Below, in pieces: positions 37,379 to 45,315 of a stretch of DNA of 52,877 nucleotides. The DNA lies in NCBI GenBank assembly GCA_964619885.1, contig CAZUGA010000034.1, positions 1-52,877 of the forward strand. The letters run 5' to 3'. Made by a program: the position numbers and the translations under genes. Source of the DNA: CAZUGA01 sp964619885. GTDB taxonomy: Bacteria; Pseudomonadota; Gammaproteobacteria; Methylococcales; UBA1147. A model generated the notes under the pieces. That model made no database searches. It worked only from the letters and a program-made list of their open reading frames with translations, and was not told where the DNA came from. Position 1 is the first letter of the stretch, and each line of letters opens with the position of its first letter.

Positions 37379-39370
37379 CTATCGTCCCAAAATATCATCC
37401 AAGGTCCGCTGTAGGTCCCCGATCTTGCCACCGGGCGAGGGTTTATCATTTGCGCCTCCGGTTGATGGGCCGCCCACTTGAATGGCCTGGGCCGTGATAT
37501 AACCACGGCCATATTGATTATTCGGCTCCTGGCTTCCGAGGAAACGGACATTTGTTTCCACCAGTCGTCGCAATTCATCGGGGCTTGAGGGGCTGAAATG
37601 CTGTTTTAATAGTGCGGCAAAGCCTGAGACGTGCGGGCAGGCTGCCGATGTTCCAGGGAAGCGTCCAGGTTGGCCAGGTTGTTTGCCGTAGGCAACGGAT
37701 AAGTTGAAATCAGGCGCCGATACATCTGGCTTTAGACGACCGTCGTCAGTCGGTCCTTGAGAGCTAAAAGCTTCCAGTTGCAATTTTTGAACGTTAACCG
37801 CACCGACGGCGAGCGCTTTACGGCTGGTTGCGGGAATTCCTATGCTACCTGCAGGGCTCGATGGTAGAATTGCTCCGCCTCTAATATGAATATGAATTGG
37901 AACAGGTCGAGTTGCGCTGCGTTTTACCACGACTAGGCCACCAACTAGAGGAACATCTTCTTTCGAAATTTTTAGAATTTCACCTGGAACGGCCCGTCCA
38001 TTTTGTGGGTTTTCTGAACTCAATGTTTTCACTACTTTTTGGGTTCTGGGATCAACGATTTTTAAATACAAATCTAAATCCTGAGTAGATGAGGGTTTAA
38101 GCGGGTCCTTACCCCAATCATCCCAAATCATTAAGACGGAACCAGGCCTTCTAAATTCGACAATTGCATAGTCAACCTGTTTTCCGTTTAGCTCGATATC
38201 GATCAGCTGATTTCCATCTTTGTCTTCCAAATTCAGGGGTAGATGTTTGTCCCCTTCATTTCCGGCCGCATTGACCCAAAGAATTCCGTGTTTTTCGGTG
38301 ATGGATTCAACCAGCTGATCTTGGGTGCCGGTTCCATTATGGGGTCCGCCATGTCCTCCACCGGAAAAGCTAATGATATCGACCCCTTGTTGCGCGAGCC
38401 ACTCTGCTGCATTAACTAATTGGCCTTCTAAACCATCAATTACCGCCAAATAAAGTTCGGCGTCAGGCGCCATATCATGAATAATTTCTGCGCAAGCCGT
38501 ACCGTGTACATTGCCGTTTTCTGATTGCCCTGAGTTGTTAAAAGTTTTGGTAGCAATCGGGGTAGGAACCTCCCCTTGCTTTAATAACTCGGCATAACGG
38601 TGGAAACCGAAATCAATGATTCCTATTTTAACCTTCTTTCCAGTAATATTTGCTCCGTGTAAATGTGAAACGTTAACCGATTTAACACCTTCACTGACAA
38701 TTTTCCTGCCTTTACTGTCAGCAAAGGGGTAATCTTTTTGTTGCGCTTGTATCGAATAAACACCGTTTTTCGCAGCTAACCCTTCAAGCTCGCTTAACGG
38801 CACAAGCGCGTAAGTATTGTTTCGAAACTGGGACATGAATCCTTCTCGAATATCCGATTCCATCGCTTTTGATTCCAATTCGGATTCAGTGGCAATGGTG
38901 ACGTAGACTAAATTCTGCTTGATTTCGACTCCTAGCTCGAAAGCCTTTTGTTGAAAACCGAAGGGGTCCAATGATTTTTTCTGAGCCATCAGGGCTCGTA
39001 AATTGGCTGCGATTTTCTCGTTTCCTGGGAGGTTTTTAAATTGTGTGTCCTTTGGTATTTCGAATTCGGTAAGGAGCGCTAATTCTTGAAATCGATCTTC
39101 GAGCCCGGCACCCAGGTCTGTATTCAAACTCAGGTTGGGCTGTTCCCCGGATTGGGGGGCATTGCGGTTCAATTGTTCGCTTAATATTTCGTCGAGAGAT
39201 TGCGCTTGGTCAGACCTCGAATTTGATGATTTTCCCGTCTGAGAGGTGTTCCGATTCAATTGCTCGTTTACAATTTGGTCGAGCGATTGGGCATGGACTA
39301 TTCCGGCAAGCATGAGCATCGTAAAAGCTAATGCAACGACAAGACTTTCTCGGTATTTATGGGTGTACAT
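37379..39370 (-). CDS. Secreted subtilisin-like serine protease (S8)
   Basis: A 663-residue S8 protease from the ATG at 39370, which follows AAGGAGGAAGAAA; the upstream ATG at 39388 would use the ribosome site as coding sequence. The signal peptide ends in ...GIVHA. A repeated element QSLDQIVNEQLNRN (28-41) and QSLDEILSEQLNRN (57-70) follows, then a prodomain-like region with VYVTIATESEL...YALVPLSELEGLA, and the catalytic domain with Asp253 (GIIDFG), His289 (NVHGTACA), oxyanion Asn371 (NAAGNEGD) and Ser575 (GTSAACPHVSG), so the triad is complete. The C-terminus ends QRTLDDILGR, resembling the N-terminal SLDEIL elements. It overlaps the preceding lipoprotein gene by 14 bases and is translationally coupled to it. 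Confidence 0.93.
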   Translation of the reverse strand: MYTHKYRESLVVALAFTMLMLAGIVHAQSLDQIVNEQLNRNTSQTGKSSNSRSDQAQSLDEILSEQLNRNAPQSGEQPNLSLNTDLGAGLEDRFQELALLTEFEIPKDTQFKNLPGNEKIAANLRALMAQKKSLDPFGFQQKAFELGVEIKQNLVYVTIATESELESKAMESDIREGFMSQFRNNTYALVPLSELEGLAAKNGVYSIQAQQKDYPFADSKGRKIVSEGVKSVNVSHLHGANITGKKVKIGIIDFGFHRYAELLKQGEVPTPIATKTFNNSGQSENGNVHGTACAEIIHDMAPDAELYLAVIDGLEGQLVNAAEWLAQQGVDIISFSGGGHGGPHNGTGTQDQLVESITEKHGILWVNAAGNEGDKHLPLNLEDKDGNQLIDIELNGKQVDYAIVEFRRPGSVLMIWDDWGKDPLKPSSTQDLDLYLKIVDPRTQKVVKTLSSENPQNGRAVPGEILKISKEDVPLVGGLVVVKRSATRPVPIHIHIRGGAILPSSPAGSIGIPATSRKALAVGAVNVQKLQLEAFSSQGPTDDGRLKPDVSAPDFNLSVAYGKQPGQPGRFPGTSAACPHVSGFAALLKQHFSPSSPDELRRLVETNVRFLGSQEPNNQYGRGYITAQAIQVGGPSTGGANDKPSPGGKIGDLQRTLDDILGR

Positions 39371-39938
39371 TTTCTTCCTCCTTGGCATCGGGGTCGGGTT
39401 TCGTGTCAGCGGTTGTAGAATCCCTCGGATCGTTTCCGTTACCGCTGCTTTTCTCGTTATTAATTGGATACGCCACTTGGGTCGCCGCAGTAATCATCCA
39501 AACCGCTTTCGGCGTTGCTGCTGTGCGTACGTTCGCCGCCGGGATCCAGCCATATAGCTTGTTCGAAAATACAGAATCGACCAGTCCCCCGAGTTGCTTA
39601 AAATGACGAATTGATTCCGGTGTCACTTGTTTATTGGCGTAAGTGAGTTCCACGGCAATCCGCCCTTCCTTTAAAAGCAGACGGGAATCGAGCTTATCGT
39701 TCGGACTTATAGAACCTTTGTCCGTGCCGGCGACCACATTCAACAATAGTCCGTCAAATTTCTTGTTAACGGTTTCGCTATCGTCTTCGTCACTGGTCGA
39801 ATTCGGCTCAGGCGCACTGCTTGTAGTAGAGTCCCTGGAACCTTGCGTGTCCGGTTCGGTTTGCTGATTTTCGCCGCACGAAAGCATAATATTGATTGCC
39901 ACAAGAAACGTTATGAATTGTACGAGGATGATCTTCAT
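39357..39938 (-). CDS. Lipoprotein with subtilase-prodomain-like region
   Basis: A 193-residue lipoprotein: signal with lipobox MLSC (Cys21), an acidic Ser/Thr-rich linker (about 25-58), a folded region (about 63-160) and a charged tail. The folded region (GRIAVELTYANKQV ... LYGWIPAANVRTAATPKA) has the same strand-helix-helix-strand pattern and landmarks as the propeptide-like region of the subtilase encoded just downstream (VYVTIATESEL ... YALVPLSELEGLAAKNGV). By analogy with I9 propeptides it may be a separate inhibitor or folding helper for that protease. This is inference from pattern; I did not align by program. The last 14 bases overlap the protease start, and the protease ribosome site lies inside this gene. 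Confidence 0.75.
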   Translation of the reverse strand: MKIILVQFITFLVAINIMLSCGENQQTEPDTQGSRDSTTSSAPEPNSTSDEDDSETVNKKFDGLLLNVVAGTDKGSISPNDKLDSRLLLKEGRIAVELTYANKQVTPESIRHFKQLGGLVDSVFSNKLYGWIPAANVRTAATPKAVWMITAATQVAYPINNEKSSGNGNDPRDSTTADTKPDPDAKEEENVHP

Positions 39939-40358
39939 GTTTCACGTCTCAATTTATTGTTCATTAATCCAAATGGTTTGTCGACATTGTTCGTTCTGCA
40001 TTCAATGCGTAAATGTTTCTTGCGAGACATGTTGTGTGGGTGGGAGTTCGAAAGAATCGTCAAGTCAAGTACCTAAGGTTAATATGGCCAAAGTGAATAA
40101 TTGTCTTTTTCTTTGCTCGATTGCTACCACAATTCGGCGGAATCAAGGCGGCATCAAGGCGGGTTCAGGACGGGTTCAGCTGATTTGTTTTAACATTTTG
40201 AACACATCTGGTAAAGTTTAAACGTTTTGAAAATCGCTGGAAGCAAATTTGCCCTGTTCCAGAAAAACAGATGGTCGGTGTCGTTCGGTCGCCATGCCAT
40301 TAAGGGACCCAGGCAGATTAATTTACTACGAAAGTACCTTAAGGTTAAGGAGAAAAAG
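39939..40358. other. Divergent intergenic region of the island
   Basis: About 420 bases between the minus-strand protease operon and the plus-strand DUF4384/caspase operon; both promoters should be here. It contains a five-unit 11-bp direct repeat (listed separately). An in-frame extension of the next gene back to 40227 has no ribosome site and looks non-coding. No other gene is visible. Confidence 0.55.
40130..40184 (+). repeat. Five direct repeats of 11 bp, possible regulator site
   Basis: Units are CAATTCGGCGG, AATCAAGGCGG, CATCAAGGCGG, GTTCAGGACGG and GTTCAGCTGAT, placed end to end. An 11-base period keeps each unit on one face of the helix, as in binding sites of OmpR/PhoB-type response regulators. 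It sits in the promoter region between the two divergent operons, 175 bases before the DUF4384 gene. Confidence 0.6.
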
Positions 40359-41369
40359 ATGCCCAAATTTAAATTGTTTACTACAAATCTGCCGTACAAA
40401 TACTTGATTGCTTTATTTTTGCTTTTGGGGATGTCCGTTTTTTTGCTGAGTGTCAAGCCGGTCCAAGCGGAAGACGAAAAGGCTATAGTCGTTGCGCCGG
40501 GCCGTTCTAATTCTGATCTGAATGTTCAGTTTCATCCCTCGAAATCTTCTTACCGAATTGGCGAACCAATAAATTTTAGAATCAAAGGCGACAAGACGTT
40601 TTATCTTTATGTGTACAATATTGACAAAAATACCGGCGATGCGGTGCTATTGTTTCCGAATCGATTGCATAGTGGCAATAAATACCCAGGTGGACGTTAT
40701 TTTACCGTCCCGGGGGAAGATGTTACGTTTTATTCCGATAGCGTCGGTAACGAGAGGATCGTCATGATCGCCAGCGCTCGATATATTGATGTGGGCCGGG
40801 CTAAATACAAGGCTTTAGGAGATTTTTCTGCAACCAAATCATTGGATTTGGAAAATACATTGGAGTCGAAAGGAATCCATATTCGCCGCTCGAACAGACC
40901 CCGAAATAAGAAAGACGTTTTTGTTCAGGAAATCAATCTCCCGATTACGGATGAATCTGGACGTTCTGGCTATCCTGTGCCGCCTAGTGATGGCTCTAGC
41001 GGCGGAGACAGCGCGATTGCTTTCGTTTCAACCAGTAAAGATCGGTATCTAGAAGGTGAACGGTTTCCGGTCGTTTTCGGAGCTGATCAACCGGGATGGG
41101 TTAATGTTTATGTTGTGGAACCGAATGGGGGACATTCTCTTTTAGCCAAGGAACGCGTTGACGGAACTCGTATTTACAAGGTAACCGCGAAAGGTAATCC
41201 GCCTTTTGGACGTCATCGCTTGATCGCCGTTTACTCTAGCGACGGTAGCGTGGATGATTATCTTTTGGCGAATGCATCCAAAGAGGTTCAAGGGAAGGGC
41301 GTAACCTTTGTTTCCGATGAGAGAAGCCCGTATGGTGTGCGGAATTTTTACATCGATCCGCGAAGATAA
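40359..41369 (+). CDS. Exported DUF4384 protein with two similar domains
   Basis: A 336-residue protein from the ATG at 40359, which has a good ribosome site (AAGGAG) and starts MPKFKLFTTN. A hydrophobic signal (about 14-37, ending KPVQA) is followed by a DUF4384 domain (about 55-150; YLYVYNIDKNTGDAVLLFPN ... YFTVPGEDV) and, after a Pro/Gly/Ser linker, a second region of similar pattern (about 235-325; GWVNVYVVEPNGGHSLL ... NPPFGRHRLIAVYSS). No catalytic residues are seen, so it is probably a binding or adaptor protein in the periplasm. First gene of the second plus-strand operon of the island, 18 bases before a caspase gene. Confidence 0.82.
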   Translation: MPKFKLFTTNLPYKYLIALFLLLGMSVFLLSVKPVQAEDEKAIVVAPGRSNSDLNVQFHPSKSSYRIGEPINFRIKGDKTFYLYVYNIDKNTGDAVLLFPNRLHSGNKYPGGRYFTVPGEDVTFYSDSVGNERIVMIASARYIDVGRAKYKALGDFSATKSLDLENTLESKGIHIRRSNRPRNKKDVFVQEINLPITDESGRSGYPVPPSDGSSGGDSAIAFVSTSKDRYLEGERFPVVFGADQPGWVNVYVVEPNGGHSLLAKERVDGTRIYKVTAKGNPPFGRHRLIAVYSSDGSVDDYLLANASKEVQGKGVTFVSDERSPYGVRNFYIDPRR

Positions 41370-41387
41370 ATAGAGTGGGAAGGGAAA

Positions 41388-42842
41388 ATGACGAAAACAA
41401 GCCATAAAAATACGGCGAGTCTTTTACGATTGTATTGCTTGTTCCTCTTTTACGGTACCGCCTTCATGACGCAGTCAACGGAGGCCGAAGATCGTGCTTT
41501 GTTGATAGGTGTCGGTAATTATCAGAATCCGAGTGTGAATGATTTACAAGGCATCGATCTAGATATCGCGATGATGAAAGAAAGTGCCGCGTTAATGGGG
41601 TTTAAGGACAGTAATATCAAGATATTGATGGATGGCGAAGCAACGCTCGGCAAGGTGACTTCCGTGTTCAACGATTGGTTGGTAAAAGGCGTTTACCCTA
41701 CGGACCGTGTATTCATTTTTTTCAGCGGCCATGGCGCGAATGTACCCGACGAGAATGGCGACGAAGCCGATGGAGCGGATGAAGTTCTTGTCATGCACGA
41801 TGCCGCAGTCGAGAAACGCGGTGGCAAACCCACGCTGGCCGGCGTGTTAGTCGATGACGAATTTGGAAAGATGCTGAGCCAAATTCCCAGTTCCGAAACC
41901 TTGGTCCTCATCGACGCTTGTCATAGCGGAACCGTAACAAAAAGTTGGCTTGGCGGCGGGCGGTTAGGATGGGGCGAAACACAGACAAAATTTTTCGAGT
42001 ATCCCGGTATGCCTCAGACAACAAAAGGGAGTTTTGCTATACGATCAAAAACGCCAAAGAGTAATTTTGTAGGCGTTGCGGCAGCGGGTGATGGCGAGAA
42101 AGCTATCGCGACTAAGAAAGGCAGTTTGTTTACGGTTAGCGTTTCCGAATCGCTCAAAAAAGCTGCGTTAGGATCTAAACCGCTTTCTCCGTCGCAGATT
42201 CAAAAGGCTAGCGCAGAATGGATTCGTCAGTATAAGCAGGAAACCAACGCAAATTTTGCGTTGTTTCAACCGGTTTTGACCGGAAATCAGACACTCGCTC
42301 AAAAACCGTTACGATTACGAAAAGTCGGCAACAAGACCCGCGGCGAAAAGTGGCAAAAATTGGAAGCCATCGCCGATAATGCTGAAATTCTCAATATTTC
42401 TGCCAATCAGGGCAATTACCATGTCGGCGATAATTTGGTAATAAAAATTGATGTGGATAAGGCAGGTTATCTCAATATCGTCAATATAGGGTCCGACGAT
42501 GATATTACGGTTTTGTTTCCCAACGGTGGACATACCAATAACCAAGTTCAGGCCGGTAAGGTGTCCATTCCAACGGACGAAATGAAGTCGAAAAACTATA
42601 TATTAAAAACAGGTGAGCCCTTTGGCGATAATATTATTGTCGCGTTCTTGAGTAGTCACCCCGTAAATGTTTACCAATCTGGTACCGGCAAGGGTTTTCG
42701 AGGTTTAACGGATTTAGGTCTAACGGAAATGAAAGATATCGCGACAAGAGGTAGTTTTTCTGCTGTCAGTGAGAACTCTCAGGATTGGTTTAAAGCAGGT
42801 AAGATTATCACCAGAGTTTGTCAATCCGCATCCGACTGTTAG
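41388..42842 (+). CDS. Exported caspase-fold protease with DUF4384 domain (copy 1)
   Basis: A 484-residue protein: a signal peptide (about 1-33), a peptidase C14 caspase-like domain starting RALLIGVGNYQNP with His115 (FSGHGA) and Cys178 (LIDACHSGT), and a C-terminal DUF4384 domain (about 330-440; YLNIVNIGSDDDITVLFPN ... EPFGDNIIVAFLSS). The catalytic dyad is intact. There is no C-terminal anchor, so it should be soluble in the periplasm or held by partners. An acidic loop after the His (DENGDEADGADE) may bind a metal; metacaspases often need calcium, but that is family knowledge and not shown here. Confidence 0.88.
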   Translation: MTKTSHKNTASLLRLYCLFLFYGTAFMTQSTEAEDRALLIGVGNYQNPSVNDLQGIDLDIAMMKESAALMGFKDSNIKILMDGEATLGKVTSVFNDWLVKGVYPTDRVFIFFSGHGANVPDENGDEADGADEVLVMHDAAVEKRGGKPTLAGVLVDDEFGKMLSQIPSSETLVLIDACHSGTVTKSWLGGGRLGWGETQTKFFEYPGMPQTTKGSFAIRSKTPKSNFVGVAAAGDGEKAIATKKGSLFTVSVSESLKKAALGSKPLSPSQIQKASAEWIRQYKQETNANFALFQPVLTGNQTLAQKPLRLRKVGNKTRGEKWQKLEAIADNAEILNISANQGNYHVGDNLVIKIDVDKAGYLNIVNIGSDDDITVLFPNGGHTNNQVQAGKVSIPTDEMKSKNYILKTGEPFGDNIIVAFLSSHPVNVYQSGTGKGFRGLTDLGLTEMKDIATRGSFSAVSENSQDWFKAGKIITRVCQSASDC

Positions 42843-42983
42843 GTCTACTACAAGGACATCTAAGCAAGGTATGATCAACCGAGATTGGTTACCATTCGTT
42901 AGTGTAACTGTGGTTTCTAATCCTCCGTCATCTGTGTTTGGCTTAGTTGATATATTGGTCTAATTCTTTTTAAGGTATTAAAA

Positions 42984-43502
42984 ATGCAAAATATTAAGGT
43001 AGGCGCATCCCTTGTCATCGTATTAATAGTGCTAACCGGGTGCAAAGAAAAAGAGTACATCCACGTCGGCCCAAACTGGAACGCGTTAAACAAGCTTGAA
43101 TCCTCGGAAAATCAATTTGAGGTTACCGGGAAGGTCGCCGATTCTGTCAAGCTTGGCGATAGCCTGCAATTCGACGTTACTTCAGAGCGTGCCGGTCGTC
43201 TTTGGGTCGTGCAGGTTGATAGTAATGATGCCGTGAACGTTTTGATACCGAATGACGTTTACACCAATAATACGATTACCGCGAATGAGACGCTAACGCT
43301 TCCGCCGTCGGATGCCTCCTGGGAAATGTATGCCGATGAACCCAAAGGTTCCAGCATCATTGCTTTTATCGTGACAACCGGTAATACCGATATTCGGGAT
43401 GTTCTGGGTGGCGGCGGAGATTCCATGGACAAAGCGCTAAGAATTACACGAGTCGCCGAATCTTGGGGCATCGATAAGCATGTGGTTGATGTCAAGGAGT
43501 GA
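42984..43502 (+). CDS. DUF4384-like lipoprotein
   Basis: A 172-residue lipoprotein with lipobox LTGC (Cys20, Lys at +2, outer-membrane sorting expected). The mature part is a single DUF4384-like domain: a start strand DSVKLGDSLQFDVTSE, then RLWVVQVDSNDAVNVLIPN, then LTLPPSD, then EPKGSSIIAFIVTT. The same order of landmarks occurs in the neighbouring caspases and in the kinase. It lies 141 bases after caspase copy 1 and 3 bases before the DUF3160 gene. It may be the membrane-anchored form of the shared module. Confidence 0.78.
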   Translation: MQNIKVGASLVIVLIVLTGCKEKEYIHVGPNWNALNKLESSENQFEVTGKVADSVKLGDSLQFDVTSERAGRLWVVQVDSNDAVNVLIPNDVYTNNTITANETLTLPPSDASWEMYADEPKGSSIIAFIVTTGNTDIRDVLGGGGDSMDKALRITRVAESWGIDKHVVDVKE

Positions 43503-43505
43503 TCC

Positions 43506-45308
43506 ATGTTCGCGAGACAATATTCAACGGCGTTGATTTTTGTGCTGTTCTCGCTGAGTCTGATACCGAGTAAAGCCCCTGCCGCCATTAGCCTAAAAAC
43601 GAGTGCCAAGCCGGTTACTCAGCGGGGTGTTTTCGATACGTATCAACTGAATCGTCAAGAAAACCGGCCAAACTATATCACCGCAGATCTCTGGCTTGTC
43701 GCTTACAGCTTGGTGCGGCAACGGACCTTGACTGAAACGGAAACCACAGTCATTCAGCCCTTGTTGCAGTCATTCTTAAAAACCGTAAGCGAAACGATCA
43801 GCCAACATCCGAAGGACGCGGCCAGCGACGCCAATCGAGACTACCTTGCGGTGTTGAATGCGCTATTAAGTGGGGAAAAAAAAGGACTGTCCAAGACCGC
43901 TGCAAGCGAATATGCGCGGGTCCTGGGTGCAGAAGGGATTTCGCCCTCGCCGCTTTGGGGTTATTCGATTGATTATAGCCAGTTCAAACCGCGCGGACGT
44001 TATACGCAATCGCCCGAAAGCGAACGTTACTTTCGAACGATGCGATACGCTAGTGGTGTTTTATTTGCCGTTACACCGAGTCAATCTACCGGCGTGGATG
44101 ACAAGATGGCCAATCGAATGGTTCAGCAAGCCTTACAGCTTGCTGAAGCGGCCCAGAAGTCCGGTAAGCCGTACGCGCAGTTGGAAGAGCTGCTCGCCTG
44201 GCAAATGGGGCCGGCTGACGATTTAACAACTCAGGACGTTCTTGAGGTCAAAAAAAACCTTAAAGCGAAAAAAATCGGAGCATTACGGTCGGCGTTGTTC
44301 GATTATGCCAAGAAACATAACAAACAACCTCGGATTCTTTCTGGACTGGTGGATGCCAGCAAGCTCGAAGAAGGCCTTGCGCCTGTCGATGTTCTGGCCG
44401 GCTGGCGGTTGCTTCCGTTGCGGTACAGTGCCGATAGCGAAGTCTTTCAACAATTGATTTATGCCAACACTGGCGCTTACAAGGGGGATTGCAAAAAATG
44501 CCGTACCCCGTTCGGACTGGCGATGATTAACGGCAAACCCGTTAAAGGCTTTCCGTCGGCAAACGAATTAATGGCTTTGTTGGGCAGCCAAGCGGCAGCG
44601 AAATGGATTGCTGACAATCGGGAAGATCAGTTTGAAGGCTATCAACAAGCAACCGATAAAGCGCGCGCCGTTCTGGCCGATGTTGCCGGACTGAAGGGTG
44701 CTCAGCTGAAACTGATTAAAGCCGGCTGGGTTGGAGAAACCAAAGAGCAAGATCGGACTCATGACCCGCTAACAACCATGCTAGCGTTCTGGACCTGGCA
44801 GCGGTATACGAACGTGCTTTACAGCAAACAATCCTATTCGATGACCGGTAAAAGTTTTTCTTTTAGTGAGCAGCGGGCTGGCGCGCTGCTGGAACCGGCG
44901 ACGGGTCTTTATGAAGCTTTGGTGGAAATTGTTGACCAGCACCGTGAAATCACCCCAAACCCGAACTGGAATAAGTTTGCACAAGTGCTGGCTGAGACTC
45001 TTTCTTTGAGCAAGAAAGCAGACAAAGGCGAGAAATTTTCTGCTGAAGATGAACAATACCTCAACGATCTGGATCGAGCCTTGCTGGCCTTGGCGGGCAC
45101 CACGGACAAGCCGATTATTGTTGATGTCCATAGCAGTCCTGCTAGTGCTGAAGTATTAGAGGAAGGTGTTGGCTATGCGCGGGTGGTTGAAAAACTTAAG
45201 GCGCGTGGCGCGCGGATGAGCCATTATGAGTTCAAGCAGCCACTGGCGAAGCGTTTGACCGATGAAGATTGGCGGTTGCGGTTGGAGAAAAACAAAGTTA
45301 CGGAGTGA
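43506..45308 (+). CDS. Exported DUF3160 protein
   Basis: A 600-residue protein with a signal peptide (about 1-26, ending APA). The body matches DUF3160 as I know it: the N-terminal RPNYITADLWLVAYSLV resembles the NF(V/I)TTD element, then SERYFRTMRYASGVLF, then WRLLPLRYSADSEVFQQL, then the near C-terminal VDVHSSPASAEVLEEGVGYA. A CxxC (GDCKKCRTP) sits mid-protein. The family has no established function; several members are exported. It is coupled to the DUF4384 lipoprotein (3 bases) and to caspase copy 2 (7 bases), so the three probably act together. Confidence 0.75.
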   Translation: MFARQYSTALIFVLFSLSLIPSKAPAAISLKTSAKPVTQRGVFDTYQLNRQENRPNYITADLWLVAYSLVRQRTLTETETTVIQPLLQSFLKTVSETISQHPKDAASDANRDYLAVLNALLSGEKKGLSKTAASEYARVLGAEGISPSPLWGYSIDYSQFKPRGRYTQSPESERYFRTMRYASGVLFAVTPSQSTGVDDKMANRMVQQALQLAEAAQKSGKPYAQLEELLAWQMGPADDLTTQDVLEVKKNLKAKKIGALRSALFDYAKKHNKQPRILSGLVDASKLEEGLAPVDVLAGWRLLPLRYSADSEVFQQLIYANTGAYKGDCKKCRTPFGLAMINGKPVKGFPSANELMALLGSQAAAKWIADNREDQFEGYQQATDKARAVLADVAGLKGAQLKLIKAGWVGETKEQDRTHDPLTTMLAFWTWQRYTNVLYSKQSYSMTGKSFSFSEQRAGALLEPATGLYEALVEIVDQHREITPNPNWNKFAQVLAETLSLSKKADKGEKFSAEDEQYLNDLDRALLALAGTTDKPIIVDVHSSPASAEVLEEGVGYARVVEKLKARGARMSHYEFKQPLAKRLTDEDWRLRLEKNKVTE

Positions 45309-45315
45309 GAAAAAC

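Noticed and set aside
39937..39952. TGTTTCACGT, matching one and a quarter halves of parS
   Set aside because: The second half (CTCAAT against GAAACA) does not match, and it lies next to an unrelated start codon far from parAB.
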